Translations under genes and position numbers: made by a program | In this document: positions 1 through 10,382 of the stretch, piece after piece | Layout: each line of letters begins with the position of its first letter | How positions within the stretch are numbered: the stretch's first letter is position 1 | The notes under the pieces: model-generated | What the model was told of the DNA's origin: nothing | Seen by the model: only the letters and a program-made list of their open reading frames with translations | Database searches by the model: none | Assembly: GCF_001625575.1 (NCBI RefSeq) | Contig: NZ_AUXV01000001.1 | Coordinates: 233,716 to 297,715 of the forward strand | Direction: 5' to 3' | Length of the DNA: 64,000 nucleotides | From: Pseudoalteromonas luteoviolacea S2607 | GTDB lineage: Bacteria > Pseudomonadota > Gammaproteobacteria > Enterobacterales > Alteromonadaceae

Positions 1-1099
1 CTTTATTCAGTTCTGTAGGCCTTCTACCCCGACCTTTGTTGAATTTTTTCAGCTGGAATACATAAGCCAGTACCTGCGCAACAGCAGTAAACAACTGCTC
101 TGGGATCTGGTCCCCTACTTCTGTTGTATGATACAAAGAACGAGTAAGCACAGGCGACTCGACAATTGGGACTTCGTTACCTTTCGCGACCTTACGAATT
201 TGCATCGCCAATTCATCAACACCTTTCGCAATTACCATTGGGGCACCTGCTTTTTCAGTGTCATATTTTAACGCCACAGAATAGTGGGTTGGGTTTGTAA
301 CTACCACATCCGCGTCAGGCACATCTTGCATCATTCTGCGCTGGGACATTTCACGCTGCGTTCTTCTAATTCGCGCTTTAATTTGCGGGTCACCTTCAGA
401 GTTTTTGTACTCGTCCTTAACCTCTTGAAGTGTCATTTTTAGTTGCTTGTGGTGGTTATAGCTCTGATAAGGCGCATCAATAGCTGAAATAATGATCATC
501 GTGCAACTGAGCGCCAAAAAGATCCAAGCTAATATTTCCAATGAGTGGATAACATTACCAGGGGCTGACTCAATACTGAGATGCAAAATATCGTAAAACA
601 TCCACTTGATAAATAAGATGGCAAAGCCTGCAACCAGCACGAATTTCAACACGGATTTAATTAGCTCTACAGCAGCTTGTGGCCCTAACATGCGCTTAAT
701 GCCTTTCATCGGTGACATTTTACTCGCTTTTGGCGCAGCAGCTTGCCAGCTAAAATTAAAACCGCCCAACAGCGTATTCCCGATCACTCCAGCTACAAGA
801 ATAATTAAAACAAACATTGACATAGGGAAGAACAATTCTGAAAAGGCATCTCCCCACACCGCAAACATTTTAGTCGTATCATAGGTTTCATTGCGGTTTA
901 GTGTCAGCATGCGGCCCATAATGTTGTACAAACCTTTCGCAATGTCCGCGCCATAAAGGATCAATGCCACGGCAGAAAAAATTAATACAAAGGTGGTTCC
1001 CAGCTCTTTTGAGCGAGCGACCTGACCTTTCTTTCTGGCATCACTAATCTTTTTTGAGGTGGGTTCTTCGGTGCGTTCTTGACCTGAATCTTCAGCCAT
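1..1099 (-). CDS. flhB: Flagellar type III export gate protein FlhB (3' end outside window)
   Basis: FlhB is the inner-membrane export-gate component that switches substrate specificity from rod/hook to filament proteins. About 366 codons are visible. The family is usually about 380 residues, so only a short C-terminal tail is lost at the window edge. The protein starts MAEDSGQERTEEPTSKK, has several hydrophobic segments, and carries the autocleavage motif NPTH (codons at 284-295) followed by YSVALKYD, as in true FlhB. The ATG at 1099 follows a GGAGG ribosome-binding site. It lies 9 bases after fliR and is the last visible gene of the fliK-flhB run. flhA would be expected beyond position 1. 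Confidence 0.97.
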   Translation of the reverse strand, partial: MAEDSGQERTEEPTSKKISDARKKGQVARSKELGTTFVLIFSAVALILYGADIAKGLYNIMGRMLTLNRNETYDTTKMFAVWGDAFSELFFPMSMFVLIILVAGVIGNTLLGGFNFSWQAAAPKASKMSPMKGIKRMLGPQAAVELIKSVLKFVLVAGFAILFIKWMFYDILHLSIESAPGNVIHSLEILAWIFLALSCTMIIISAIDAPYQSYNHHKQLKMTLQEVKDEYKNSEGDPQIKARIRRTQREMSQRRMMQDVPDADVVVTNPTHYSVALKYDTEKAGAPMVIAKGVDELAMQIRKVAKGNEVPIVESPVLTRSLYHTTEVGDQIPEQLFTAVAQVLAYVFQLKKFNKGRGRRPTELNK

Positions 1100-1108
1100 T
1101 GCTGCCTC

Positions 1109-1888
1109 CTACACTGTACAGCCAATCAAATCACACATCAGCTCAGTCATTTTAAGCCACTGAAACTCATACTGCAGAGTAAAGTTCCCCATTGTCGCCC
1201 AAATAATCGTTAGACCCGCTACAAGTGTAAATGCAAAACCCACAGAAAAGATATTCATCTGAGGTGCTGCTCGTGTCATGATACCAAATGCTAAGTTAAT
1301 AACTAGCATGGCCGTAAGCGGGGCTAAAGACAGTGATAACGCTGTAGCAAAGAGCCATGAGCCCCATGTTACGATTTTCCAGTAATTGTCGACATGCCAC
1401 CAATCCCCTGCTATCGGCCAAGACTGAAAGCTAAAAACAATCATCTGAAACATCATCAGATGTCCATTGAAAACAAAAAATAGCAACGTAGCAAGGATCA
1501 AATAAAACTGGCCCACAGCCGGTACACTTAGCCCGTTTGAGGGGTCAACTACCGAAGCGAAACCTAGACCTGTTTGCATCGCAAGCACCTGACCTGCAAC
1601 GATAAATGTATTTAGCAATAACAGAGACGCAAAACCAATCGCAATACCAATGATCATTTCTTGTATGACCACCAATACCATTTGAAAAGAGAAGAGTTCT
1701 GTAAATTGAGATTGTGGAATCGCGGGAGCAACAACCAAAGTCACGACAATGGAGAGGCACAGCTTGATCCGTTTCGATACACTTTGCGCACCAAAACCCG
1801 CCATTACCATAATCATCGAACTAATACGTATCAGAGGCAGTATAAAGTCACTTAGCCCCTGCATTAATTCTGAAAAAAGAATTTCCAT
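1109..1888 (-). CDS. fliR: Flagellar export gate protein FliR
   Basis: FliR is an integral inner-membrane protein of the FliPQR export gate in the basal body. The 259 residues match the usual family length. They are highly hydrophobic with about six membrane segments and have the typical N-terminal MEILFSELMQGLSDFILPL. The gene follows fliQ with a single base between them and precedes flhB, the standard order in polar-flagellate gammaproteobacteria. Confidence 0.97.
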   Translation of the reverse strand: MEILFSELMQGLSDFILPLIRISSMIMVMAGFGAQSVSKRIKLCLSIVVTLVVAPAIPQSQFTELFSFQMVLVVIQEMIIGIAIGFASLLLLNTFIVAGQVLAMQTGLGFASVVDPSNGLSVPAVGQFYLILATLLFFVFNGHLMMFQMIVFSFQSWPIAGDWWHVDNYWKIVTWGSWLFATALSLSLAPLTAMLVINLAFGIMTRAAPQMNIFSVGFAFTLVAGLTIIWATMGNFTLQYEFQWLKMTELMCDLIGCTV

Positions 1889-1889
1889 A

Positions 1890-2159
1890 CTAACCCGCGA
1901 TTTCAGGAATGCGCATGACCATCAGTTTGAAAAAGTCCATTAACTCTTGGGTCATCCAATGGCCACCAACAATAAGAGCTACCAGCGTAATGATAAGTTT
2001 CGGTAAGAAGCTCAGTGTTTGTTCGTTAATAGATGTGGCAGCCTGAAACACCGACACGATTAAACCAATAATCAAACCAGGTACCACGATGGCAGCCACC
2101 AATTTTATCACCAGAAATAACGAGTCACTTAATATGTCTACAAAAACTTCTGGTTCCAT
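1890..2159 (-). CDS. fliQ: Flagellar export gate protein FliQ
   Basis: FliQ is a small export-gate subunit with two membrane helices. The 89 residues are the usual length. The sequence contains the family core around GLIVSVFQAATSINEQTL between two hydrophobic helices (about residues 14-40 and 52-75). It sits between fliP and fliR with one-base gaps on both sides, so translation is probably coupled. Confidence 0.97.
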   Translation of the reverse strand: MEPEVFVDILSDSLFLVIKLVAAIVVPGLIIGLIVSVFQAATSINEQTLSFLPKLIITLVALIVGGHWMTQELMDFFKLMVMRIPEIAG

Positions 2160-2160
2160 A

Positions 2161-2913
2161 TTACACCCCTAATCCAAAACTTCGGGCCAGGGTCCCCATA
2201 ACTAGCGACCAGCCATCTACTAAAACAAACAGCATAATTTTAAACGGCAAGGAGACAATCATAGGGGAAAGCATCATCATACCCATTGCCATCAAGACAC
2301 TGGCGACCACCAGATCAACAATCAAGAACGGGATGAAAAACATAAACCCAATAATAAATGCCGTCTGTAATTCACTGGTTACAAAAGCAGGAATAATCAC
2401 CACAAATGGTGTGTCTTCAGGACTATCAAGCTTATCGTAACCTGCGATTTTAGCGAATGTCTCTAGATCTTTTATACGGGTCTGCGACAGCATAAACGCC
2501 TTTATGGGCTCCTTGGCAGCGTGCAATGCTTGCACTGATGTCATTTCTTCATTTAAATAAGGCTGAACAGCTTCATCATGAATTTTGCTAAAAATCGGAG
2601 CCATGATGAAAAAAGTCAAAAACAACGACATGCCAACCAAAATTTGATTTGAAGGAGACTGTTGCAACCCAATTGCTTGACGCAAAATAGCCAAAACCAC
2701 AATGATACGTGTGAATGAGGTCATCATAATAACCGCAGCTGGAATAAAACTAAGCGCAGTCATTATTGCGAGTACTTGTAAAGTTACTGAGTACTCTTGA
2801 GAACCATCAGGGTTAGTCGTCACACTTAATGCTTCAAAACCGTCATTTGCGCTCACTTGGGGTAGAAATACAGCTAAAGCTAAAATTAAAAGGAATCGAA
2901 GCATGGTTTTCAC
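2161..2913 (-). CDS. fliP: Flagellar export gate protein FliP
   Basis: FliP is the core subunit of the flagellar protein export channel. The 250 residues include an N-terminal signal peptide ([19 protein letters not shown] followed by N), the conserved [17 protein letters not shown] block and C-terminal membrane helices. The start used here is a GTG whose bases overlap the fliO stop (GTGA), which favours translational coupling. An ATG three codons later (at 2904) is the alternative. The length is normal for the family. Confidence 0.96.
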   Translation of the reverse strand: MKTMLRFLLILALAVFLPQVSANDGFEALSVTTNPDGSQEYSVTLQVLAIMTALSFIPAAVIMMTSFTRIIVVLAILRQAIGLQQSPSNQILVGMSLFLTFFIMAPIFSKIHDEAVQPYLNEEMTSVQALHAAKEPIKAFMLSQTRIKDLETFAKIAGYDKLDSPEDTPFVVIIPAFVTSELQTAFIIGFMFFIPFLIVDLVVASVLMAMGMMMLSPMIVSLPFKIMLFVLVDGWSLVMGTLARSFGLGV

Positions 2914-3281
2914 TTTTCTTTTTTTATTGGTTGACCCACAAAGCGACTTAACTCTTTAACAAAAGGCGCGGTTTGGTTTTCACTTAATGGGGTTTCTAAT
3001 TGGTATAAATAGTTAATGTTTTGCGGGGTAACGCCGAGCAGGTGTTGTTTATCATCAATTTCGATTACGAGCAGCCTTTCGCGAGTACCCAAAGGCAAAC
3101 TACGAATAACTTTGAAATCTTGGTTATTACCCACATTGGGATTGATGCGTTTTACTAACCAGGCTAGGCCAATAATAAGCGCGATGATAGAGATCAGTGA
3201 CAGTGCAACCGTTACTATCTCCAAACTAGGTCCCTGCGGCTGCGTTGCGGCTGCCGCATTCGTAAATAGTATCCAAGTCAT
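2910..3281 (-). CDS. fliO: Flagellar protein FliO
   Basis: FliO is a small bitopic membrane protein that helps assemble the FliP ring. The 123 residues have one membrane helix (about 20-42). A cytoplasmic domain follows with the family pattern [20 protein letters not shown]. It lies between fliN and fliP and overlaps the fliP start by 4 bases. FliO is poorly conserved, so the call rests on both motif and position. Confidence 0.93.
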   Translation of the reverse strand: MTWILFTNAAAATQPQGPSLEIVTVALSLISIIALIIGLAWLVKRINPNVGNNQDFKVIRSLPLGTRERLLVIEIDDKQHLLGVTPQNINYLYQLETPLSENQTAPFVKELSRFVGQPIKKEK

Positions 3282-3292
3282 GACTTATTCTA

Positions 3293-3688
3293 CTATCTAA
3301 GCTTCTTAATTCGCTCGACTTGGCTAATTACATCGGTGAGTCTGATACCAAACTTGTCGTTGACAACAACCACTTCACCGTGCGCAATCAACGTACCATT
3401 TACAAGTACATCAAGCGGTTCACCTGCTACTCTATCCAACTCAACCACTGAGCCTTGGTTTAATTGCAGCAAGTTTCGGATGTTAATTTTCGATCTACCC
3501 ACTTCCATAGAAATAGTGACCGGAATATCTAAAATAGTATCTAGTTTTCTTTTTTCATCCGCGCTTAAATTCGCATCACTTTCTTCTAGCTCTTCTAACT
3601 CTGCAACTTCAGCACTTCCTGGATCAGCATCTTCTGCTTCGGCAAGCGCTGCAGCCCATTCATCCATTGTATCTTGATCATCACTCAT
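3293..3688 (-). CDS. fliN: Flagellar switch protein FliN
   Basis: FliN forms the bottom of the cytoplasmic C-ring with FliM and FliG and takes part in direction switching and export. The 131 residues have an acidic N-terminal third. The SpoA-type domain follows (about 50-131), with the typical ILDIPVTISMEVGRSKINIR and LDVLVNGTLIAHGEVVVV stretches. It follows fliM by 24 bases, in the standard order. Confidence 0.97.
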   Translation of the reverse strand: MSDDQDTMDEWAAALAEAEDADPGSAEVAELEELEESDANLSADEKRKLDTILDIPVTISMEVGRSKINIRNLLQLNQGSVVELDRVAGEPLDVLVNGTLIAHGEVVVVNDKFGIRLTDVISQVERIKKLR

Positions 3689-3712
3689 GCACTTACTACC
3701 TTAAATTCTTGA

Positions 3713-4807
3713 TCACCAATCAAGATCAACACCTTCAGACAGGTGCAGATCTTCTTCTAATTCAGCCAACTCTGCATCTGAATCGAGCTTTTTACCACCT
3801 TTGGTAAATACATGTAGCTCAGATTTAACAGACTCAGGACGTTTAATCTTTTCACTTATTTGCAATGCCACATTGTCTCTTGAACGACCCATTTTCGCTC
3901 TAAACGTCGGCAGTTCTTCTACAAACACCGTGATATGCTCAGGCATTTCGACTGGGATGATATCACCAGCTTTCAAATCCATAATTTGTTGTAAAGACAA
4001 ATCAACTTCAAGCAATTGGGTGGACATTTCTACTTCAACGTCCATTATTTCATCACGTAGAGCTTTACTCCAACGTAAATCTGTATCCTCGGTATCTGAT
4101 TGAACACCCGCATCAAGCAATTCTCTGATGGGTTCCAACATCGAGTATGGCAAGGAAATATGAAAATCACCGCCCCCGCCGTCTAATTCGATATGAAACG
4201 AACTGATCACCACCACTTCGGTCGGCGATACAATGTTCGCCATGGCAGGGTTCACTTCTGAATCAAGGTATTCAAAGGACACATCCATTACAGGCGCCCA
4301 TGCTTCTTTGTAATCCTCAAAGATGATTTTTAAAAGCATTTGTACAATACGACGTTCTGTCGGGGTAAATTCTCGCCCTTCAATCTTAGCGTGATAGCGA
4401 CCATCACCACCAAAGAAGTTATCAACCAAAATGAAGACCAGTCTTGCTTCCATGGTGATTAGGCCAGTTCCCTTAAGCGGGCGAAACCTCACCATGTTCA
4501 AACTGGTTGGCACAAACAAGGTGTGAATGTATTCGCCGAACTTAAGCATCTGAACGCCGTTGATTGAGACTTCAGCGGTCCTTCTCATCATATTGAACAG
4601 ACTTATTCGCATATGCCTTGCAAAACGCTCATTTACAATCTCGAGCGTCGGCATTCGCCCACGCACAATCCTGTCTTGCGAGGAGAAGTCATACTGGAGG
4701 GCATTAGCATCTTCGCCCCCCTCACCAGAGGGAACTTCGTCTTCTTCGACTTCATCGACACCATGTAATAGCGCGTCGATTTCATCTTGTGATAATAAAT
4801 CGCTCAC
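3713..4807 (-). CDS. fliM: Flagellar switch protein FliM
   Basis: FliM is the C-ring protein that binds CheY-phosphate. The N-terminal CheY-binding peptide is clear: MSDLLSQDEIDALLHGV. The middle domain and the C-terminal SpoA domain follow, and the 364-residue length is normal. The initiation codon is GTG (4805-4807), preceded by an AGGA about 8 bases upstream. fliL lies 9 bases before it. All neighbours are flagellar and co-directional. Confidence 0.97.
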   Translation of the reverse strand: MSDLLSQDEIDALLHGVDEVEEDEVPSGEGGEDANALQYDFSSQDRIVRGRMPTLEIVNERFARHMRISLFNMMRRTAEVSINGVQMLKFGEYIHTLFVPTSLNMVRFRPLKGTGLITMEARLVFILVDNFFGGDGRYHAKIEGREFTPTERRIVQMLLKIIFEDYKEAWAPVMDVSFEYLDSEVNPAMANIVSPTEVVVISSFHIELDGGGGDFHISLPYSMLEPIRELLDAGVQSDTEDTDLRWSKALRDEIMDVEVEMSTQLLEVDLSLQQIMDLKAGDIIPVEMPEHITVFVEELPTFRAKMGRSRDNVALQISEKIKRPESVKSELHVFTKGGKKLDSDAELAELEEDLHLSEGVDLDW

Positions 4808-4816
4808 AGGGGATTC

Positions 4817-5341
4817 CTACTGCATTACAAAACCGGTAAACAGCACACGTTCGATAACTTTGCTGCCCTCGACACCTTCCATTGCTGCTTGAACTTTGTC
4901 TAAAGCAGTCAACCTCAATGTCTCCTTACCTGCACTCGTGCTCAATTCATCTGCGGTTGTGGTAGAGAACACACTTAACAACGTACCTTCGATAAGTGGA
5001 ATGTGCTTTTTCGTCACTTCTTCGTTTACATCACCACGAACTAACAGTTGAACTTTGATTTGTACAATTCTATCTCTACTGGCACCTGGTACATTGAATA
5101 CAAACGGTCTCGGCATCGCGACATAGAGCGCGCTTCCCATTTCTGCCGCATTTTGCTCACTCAAGTCCTCTTCAACTACTGTAGACTCTTCAGCTAAAGA
5201 AGCTTCCTCCTCCTCACCACCGGATAGTAAAAAGAAGCCTGCAACGCCACCTAATATGACAACAACTGCAGCAATAATAATAATGAGCTTCTTTTTGGAT
5301 CCACCCGCTTCTTCAATTTCTAAATCGGTTTCTTCAGCCAT
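4817..5341 (-). CDS. fliL: Flagellar basal body-associated protein FliL
   Basis: FliL is a single-pass inner-membrane protein with a periplasmic domain that supports stator function. Of 174 residues, about 1-15 are cytoplasmic, a membrane helix spans about 16-40 after a KKK stop-transfer cluster, and an acidic linker precedes the periplasmic FliL domain. The C-terminus KVIERVLFTGFVMQ is typical. It is co-directional with fliK (46-base gap) and fliM. Confidence 0.95.
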   Translation of the reverse strand: MAEETDLEIEEAGGSKKKLIIIIAAVVVILGGVAGFFLLSGGEEEEASLAEESTVVEEDLSEQNAAEMGSALYVAMPRPFVFNVPGASRDRIVQIKVQLLVRGDVNEEVTKKHIPLIEGTLLSVFSTTTADELSTSAGKETLRLTALDKVQAAMEGVEGSKVIERVLFTGFVMQ

Positions 5342-5387
5342 ATGTGCGCTTCTATTAATTTATGTTCTGTCTTAATGATAGCAGTTG

Positions 5388-7667
5388 TTAAGCATAGTAA
5401 TCTATTGCCGAATCACTTTGTTTTCTGCTAGTCACTGATTGTTCTTTATTATTTTGCGCTTCACTGGCCTCATTAGCAAGTTTTCCATGACCTTGTTGCT
5501 TACCATCATCGTCATTTGAATTTCCTTCAGACTGCTGTTGGATATTGCTTTCTCCTAGTTCAATCCCCTGCTCCTCTAACATTTCTCTCAGCTTAGGCAT
5601 GGACTCTTCTAGCAATTCTTTAGCTTGTTGGTTTTGCACTACAAAGTTTATTTGTGCCTGCTCTGCATCTGAACGAATTCGAATTTGCATGCTACCTAAC
5701 TCTGCGGGGTCTAGTCTGATTTCAGCTTCCTTATTATTTAAGTTAATCATCATGTTAACTTTTTCTTGCAGCATTTTAGCAGCGTCATTGCGAGTCAAGT
5801 TTAATGCTTGTGCAAGCGCAGGATCTGCCTGTAATTTTACTTGTGAACTGGTTTGCTGCACTGAGGTCTGTTGGTTCTGGCGTGACTGCTCAACCTGCTG
5901 AATTACTTGCTCAAATTCTTCTTTGCTCTGAATTTGCTCGTTACCCAAACTGCGAATGGCCTTAAAGACGTTTTCTACATTTTGGCTAGCAGTTTGTCGC
6001 TGATTATTACCACTATTTTGCTGCTCCCCCTCAAAATCACTCGGTAACTCCACCTGCTCTTCAGAATTCACTGCAACATCGGCAACAGTTTGTTTGTTTG
6101 CCTCTGGCGCTACTTGCTCTTTTACTGGAGCCTTAGTGCTGTTGTACGTGAATTCAGGTTTAGCCACATCATTTTTAACCACAGTTTCAAGCTTATCATT
6201 ACTCTGCTTGGTACCAGTTATAAGAGCATTCTCTTTATGCTCAGTTTCACTTGTTACTTTACTCGCTGTGCTAGTGCCTTCTTGCGCTATTGAATTAGGC
6301 GATTTACCTGTTAGGGCATGATAAAGAGCCGCTTCTTGTTTTTTAGAGGCAGAGTCAGTTGATTTGGTATCATTGAGGCGCTCATTGAGTAACTTCTCTA
6401 ACTCTTGCTTTTCTTGGGGTGACAAGTTATCGACCATTGCCTTTAACTCTGACACACTCGTCGATTTAACTTCAGTCGCTTTTGGCACGTTTACGAAGTC
6501 ACTCGAGGCCTGCTTCGGTGTATTTTTTATAATCTCAGCGCCATCAGAGTCAGAGGTTGATGCTGATTCGGTCGGTTTCTCGGTGGCCATTTCGATATTT
6601 TTGTTGATATGTGGTTTTGCGACGGCTTCACTCACTGAAGGTTGAGTCATTTTATTGCCTTGTTGGGGGGCGACTGAAGTACGTTCCTTTTGCATCAATT
6701 GAGTGATTAAATCTGGCGCCTGTTGCTCACTTTCACTTGCGTTTGGTGTCACTACTTTTGCTTCAACATCAGGGTTGAGCTTTTGACTAGCAACGGGGTT
6801 AGATTTTGACTCTTTCTCACTATGTAAGTGCCACTCTCGCTCTTTAGCAACACCGTTTAATGCTTCAGCCTTTACATCAGGTATAGACCGATTGCCGCTT
6901 TCTAGCATCTTGGGCTTGTCACTGACCGTTGCCTCACCATCGGTGGGGTCACCAATTGGACCTTCTGAATATCGCGGTCCTGTGGGCACTGGCGTGACGA
7001 CTTCACCTTGTCCTGGTAGCTGTTTGGAAGAGTTTCCAACCTCTACATTCACATGTTTTGATTCAGCTTTTACAGAGTCATTCGGCATACTTTCGGCAGT
7101 CTCATTACCCAATTTCTTGTCTTGAACAACGATTGGACCAATTAAATCAATCGGACCTTTTTTGCCACTTTTTACAGGTAACTCATCGATCTTTTCTGCA
7201 CTGCCAAGGTGATCTTTCAATGCTTGCGGTACTGGCGCTAAATGATGTTCCACATCAGTTTTTTGATTATTTGCCGCGTTGATCTGAGACAGTAATGTGT
7301 CTGGGTTAGGCGTAGAGCTAGCCTTTGACGCCTCATTAGTTGTTTCGACCTTTAAAACAACATCAGGACCTTGATTAGATTTAGGTAGATTTGAGTCATC
7401 AAGCTGTAAAGGCTCATCTAACCCTTTTGGCAAAGGTCGTTGAGTACCTTGCTGCGTCTCACTTGCTCGCGTTTTTTCTGCACTGGCTTCTTGCTTTGTT
7501 AATTCTTCTTGATCAGCTTCTTTCTGTATCGCAGCTTTTGCATCTTCTCGCTCGCTGGCCTCTGCCAACATCGCCATAAACCCTCTTCCATCAGAGCTTT
7601 CTTCAACCTGCCTATCCTGCGGTGAAACAGTGCTGTTTAATCCAACGTCCAATGAAACATTAACCAT
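5388..7667 (-). CDS. fliK: Flagellar hook-length control protein FliK (long form)
   Basis: FliK is a secreted molecular ruler that measures hook length and triggers the FlhB specificity switch. At 759 residues it is much longer than the roughly 400-residue enteric form. The first 600 residues are low-complexity, rich in Q, E, K, S and T, as expected for a disordered ruler. The conserved C-terminal hook-length domain lies at about 620-705 and includes the motif IRLDPAELGSMQIRI. The ATG follows an AAGGTGAG ribosome-binding site. A sigma-54-type promoter lies upstream at 7735-7751. Confidence 0.95.
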   Translation of the reverse strand: MVNVSLDVGLNSTVSPQDRQVEESSDGRGFMAMLAEASEREDAKAAIQKEADQEELTKQEASAEKTRASETQQGTQRPLPKGLDEPLQLDDSNLPKSNQGPDVVLKVETTNEASKASSTPNPDTLLSQINAANNQKTDVEHHLAPVPQALKDHLGSAEKIDELPVKSGKKGPIDLIGPIVVQDKKLGNETAESMPNDSVKAESKHVNVEVGNSSKQLPGQGEVVTPVPTGPRYSEGPIGDPTDGEATVSDKPKMLESGNRSIPDVKAEALNGVAKEREWHLHSEKESKSNPVASQKLNPDVEAKVVTPNASESEQQAPDLITQLMQKERTSVAPQQGNKMTQPSVSEAVAKPHINKNIEMATEKPTESASTSDSDGAEIIKNTPKQASSDFVNVPKATEVKSTSVSELKAMVDNLSPQEKQELEKLLNERLNDTKSTDSASKKQEAALYHALTGKSPNSIAQEGTSTASKVTSETEHKENALITGTKQSNDKLETVVKNDVAKPEFTYNSTKAPVKEQVAPEANKQTVADVAVNSEEQVELPSDFEGEQQNSGNNQRQTASQNVENVFKAIRSLGNEQIQSKEEFEQVIQQVEQSRQNQQTSVQQTSSQVKLQADPALAQALNLTRNDAAKMLQEKVNMMINLNNKEAEIRLDPAELGSMQIRIRSDAEQAQINFVVQNQQAKELLEESMPKLREMLEEQGIELGESNIQQQSEGNSNDDDGKQQGHGKLANEASEAQNNKEQSVTSRKQSDSAIDYYA

Positions 7668-7734
7668 ATTCTCACCTTTTAGTGTGGCAATCGAACGCCG
7701 CTTGCCTACTTATAACTCTATTATTTCGTAAAAA

Positions 7735-7751
7735 TGCAATTTTTAAGCCAT
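7735..7751 (-). promoter_or_regulatory. Sigma-54 promoter candidate for fliK-flhB
   Basis: On the minus strand TGGCTTAAAAATTGCA has GG and GC separated by ten bases and a perfect TTGCA at -12. It overlaps the fliJ stop codon and lies about 70 bases before the fliK ATG. In Vibrio a fliK-led unit belongs to the sigma-54/FlrC class, which is consistent. Not tested. Confidence 0.6.
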
Positions 7752-8197
7752 TAATTAGCCAACTTGCGTCTCATAAAGATGTTTGTTGCAAATTCATCGA
7801 GCATTTTCTGCTCTGCTTTTGCTAATCGTTTTTGTTTTTCAAGCTCTTTTTTCTCTATCAGCTTTGCAATGGCTTTCACTTTAGCCTGTTGAGCCAGCCA
7901 CAGCTTACGCCGCTGCTCCACGACCCTTTTTGCCGTCGCAACTGTATTTGCCTGCTGCTTAATGGCTTCTTCAATTTTGTTAATAAAGCTGTGATACTGT
8001 GAAAAGCCACTACTACTTAGCCCTTGTAACGCTTTATTGTGCAGTTGTTGCGAGTACTCCAAACGAAAGTCATTTAACCCTTTCAACTTTTGCTGATTGT
8101 CATGCAAGCTCCGTTCAGCTTGAACAAAATTCACTCTCAGACCATCTTCTTTATCTGATTCGAGTTTATGTAACAGTGCAAGTTTGGTTTCTGCCAT
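7751..8197 (-). CDS. fliJ: Flagellar export chaperone FliJ
   Basis: FliJ is a small coiled-coil protein that links the FliI ATPase to the export gate. The best start is the ATG at 8197, whose A overlaps the fliI stop (TAATG). This gives 148 residues, [14 protein letters not shown], the usual length. An upstream in-frame start would lie inside fliI and is less likely. The sequence is almost entirely heptad-like, charged coiled coil with no membrane segment. Confidence 0.94.
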   Translation of the reverse strand: MAETKLALLHKLESDKEDGLRVNFVQAERSLHDNQQKLKGLNDFRLEYSQQLHNKALQGLSSSGFSQYHSFINKIEEAIKQQANTVATAKRVVEQRRKLWLAQQAKVKAIAKLIEKKELEKQKRLAKAEQKMLDEFATNIFMRRKLAN

Positions 8198-9540
8198 TAG
8201 CCTTGTCCTAATAGTTGCGCTAGACCCTGTAAGCACTCATCGTAGTTAAGTACTTCTTTCATGCCTTGCTGTAAAAAGCCATTCACACTTGGCATCATCG
8301 CAATCGCTTGATCTAGCATGGGGTCGCTCCCCTGCTGATAAGCGCCCAAAGTTATCATGTCCTTGTTTTGTTGGTACATGGAGTAAACCTGTTTCAATAC
8401 TCTGGCTTGTTGCATATGTGCATCCGATACAACTTGCGGCATGACACGTGAAATGGACTTTTCAATATCGATCGCTGGATAATGACCGCTATCTGCTAAG
8501 TCTCGAGACAGTACAATATGGCCATCTAAAATCGCCCTCGCGGAATCGGCGATAGGGTCTTGCATATCGTCCCCTTCACTCAAAACAGTAAAAAACGCGG
8601 TAATAGAACCCTGCCCCTCTCCTCCGTTACCAGCTCTCTCTACAAGCGCTGGTAGCTTGGCAAACACCGAAGGTGGATAGCCTTTTGTTGCAGGAGGCTC
8701 GCCAACTGCTAATGCTATCTCACGTTGAGCCATGGCATAACGGGTTACTGAGTCAAGCAGTAACAGTACATTTAGCCCCTGATCTCTAAAGTATTCTGCA
8801 ATTGTCACTGCACTTTCGCACCCCTTCAATCGCATTAGAGGGGAAGCATCTGCGGGAGCTGCTACGACCACTGAGCGTCGTCGCCCCTCGGCACCGAGTA
8901 TTTCATCAATAAACTCTTTTACTTCTCGACCACGTTCGCCAACCAACCCCACTACAATGACATCGGCTTCACTTCCTCGGGTCATCATGCCTAATAGAAC
9001 GGACTTACCGACACCACTTCCTGCGAACAATCCCATCCGCTGCCCTTGGCCCACGGTGATTATCGAATTAATAGCTCTTACCCCTACATCCATCGGCTCA
9101 CTGATAGGACGCCTTGCGAGTGGGTTAATCGGTGCTTGTGCAAACTTTAATCTAGTATCGGCTTGAATTGCTCCGAGGCCATCTAGAGGGCGACCGAGCC
9201 CGTCTACGACACGCCCGAGTAGTCCCATGCCAACGGGTAAACCAGACTCTTTTACTTGAGGAATTACTCTGGCACCGGGGAGCACGCCAGAAATGTGATC
9301 ATTTGGCATCAGGTACAAAATATCATCATTGAAGCCGATGACTTCGGCATCTACAAAACCATTGATTGTTTCGATTTTACACTGGCTTCCCACAGCGGCG
9401 TTTAAACCCTTTGCTTCAAGGGTTAGCCCTACAACACGAGTTAGGCTGCCAGCAACGGCAACCCCATAAGGTTGGATATGTTTTTGATACGAACTAATTC
9501 TTTGCGCTAGTGGCTGATGTTGAAGCTCAGTTTCTGTCAT
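8197..9540 (-). CDS. fliI: Flagellum-specific ATPase FliI
   Basis: FliI is the hexameric ATPase of the flagellar type III export apparatus and is related to the F1 beta subunit. The Walker A motif AGSGVGKS is at residues 173-180. The Walker B region ([17 protein letters not shown]) and the catalytic block around [10 protein letters not shown] are intact. The 447-residue length is normal. The stop overlaps the fliJ start by one base, and fliH lies 20 bases upstream. Confidence 0.98.
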   Translation of the reverse strand: MTETELQHQPLAQRISSYQKHIQPYGVAVAGSLTRVVGLTLEAKGLNAAVGSQCKIETINGFVDAEVIGFNDDILYLMPNDHISGVLPGARVIPQVKESGLPVGMGLLGRVVDGLGRPLDGLGAIQADTRLKFAQAPINPLARRPISEPMDVGVRAINSIITVGQGQRMGLFAGSGVGKSVLLGMMTRGSEADVIVVGLVGERGREVKEFIDEILGAEGRRRSVVVAAPADASPLMRLKGCESAVTIAEYFRDQGLNVLLLLDSVTRYAMAQREIALAVGEPPATKGYPPSVFAKLPALVERAGNGGEGQGSITAFFTVLSEGDDMQDPIADSARAILDGHIVLSRDLADSGHYPAIDIEKSISRVMPQVVSDAHMQQARVLKQVYSMYQQNKDMITLGAYQQGSDPMLDQAIAMMPSVNGFLQQGMKEVLNYDECLQGLAQLLGQG

Positions 9541-9560
9541 GAATATTGAAGCGATAAATA

Positions 9561-10379
9561 CTAGATACCGCTATCATGCAAAAACTTCTCCAATATTTCG
9601 GTTATGCGGTTTTTAACGGTCAGATCTATCGATGAAATTGGCGATTTAATTTCACATCCACCGCGTTCCAACGTCGGCTCAGGGATCAGTTGCCACCTTT
9701 GTTTTGCTAACATCTCGCTGCCGTAGGCTTCTTCTACAAGCGTTAAATCTTCTGGGTGTAGATGAACTTTTAGTTGCACCTCTGCAATGGGCAGCGCATC
9801 TAAACCTTTTTTAAGTGCTTGAAGGATTAGATCAGGGCTTGTTTTCAATTCATGAAATGTGATTTGTTGTGTCAATAAACTGACAAGGTGAATAAGTTGC
9901 TTTTCACACGCTTCATCTACTTGTTGCAATGGCTCATTTATCTTGTCGACAAGGGACGATAGCATTTGCAAGCGCTCTTCAATAAGTGGCTTCGCATCCT
10001 CTATACCTTGCAGTTTACCTGCTTCAATCCCCTCTTTGAGCCCTGCTTCATTACCTTCTTTAGCGCCTTTCTCAAAACCTTCGATATAACCTTGTTCGTG
10101 TCCCTGCTTCAATCCTTCATCGTAGGCATCTTGGCGGATCTGCTCGAGTTCCTCCAGTGTCAGAGTTGGTATTTCTGCCTCAACGGTTTCTGGTTCAGTT
10201 TGGCGCTCCGTTTTCGTATACAGCTCTTCAAGTGGCGTACCCATTGCAGTTGAGCGACCAGATAAACCACTCAGGTCTTCTTTTACATCAGGAATATCCC
10301 AGTCTTCAAGGTGCTCAAGTAATGCATCAACAGCTTCACCGTGAACAGGTTTCCCCCGATATAACTTTGGTTCAGACAT
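9561..10379 (-). CDS. fliH: Flagellar assembly protein FliH
   Basis: FliH is the peripheral-stalk-like regulator of FliI. Of 272 residues, the middle carries a run of Gly-rich EGxxxGxxxG repeats (about 95-130, for example [18 protein letters not shown]), which is diagnostic for FliH. A C-terminal domain related to the ATPase b/delta subunits follows. It is placed between fliG (3-base gap) and fliI. Confidence 0.95.
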   Translation of the reverse strand: MSEPKLYRGKPVHGEAVDALLEHLEDWDIPDVKEDLSGLSGRSTAMGTPLEELYTKTERQTEPETVEAEIPTLTLEELEQIRQDAYDEGLKQGHEQGYIEGFEKGAKEGNEAGLKEGIEAGKLQGIEDAKPLIEERLQMLSSLVDKINEPLQQVDEACEKQLIHLVSLLTQQITFHELKTSPDLILQALKKGLDALPIAEVQLKVHLHPEDLTLVEEAYGSEMLAKQRWQLIPEPTLERGGCEIKSPISSIDLTVKNRITEILEKFLHDSGI

Positions 10380-10382
10380 AAT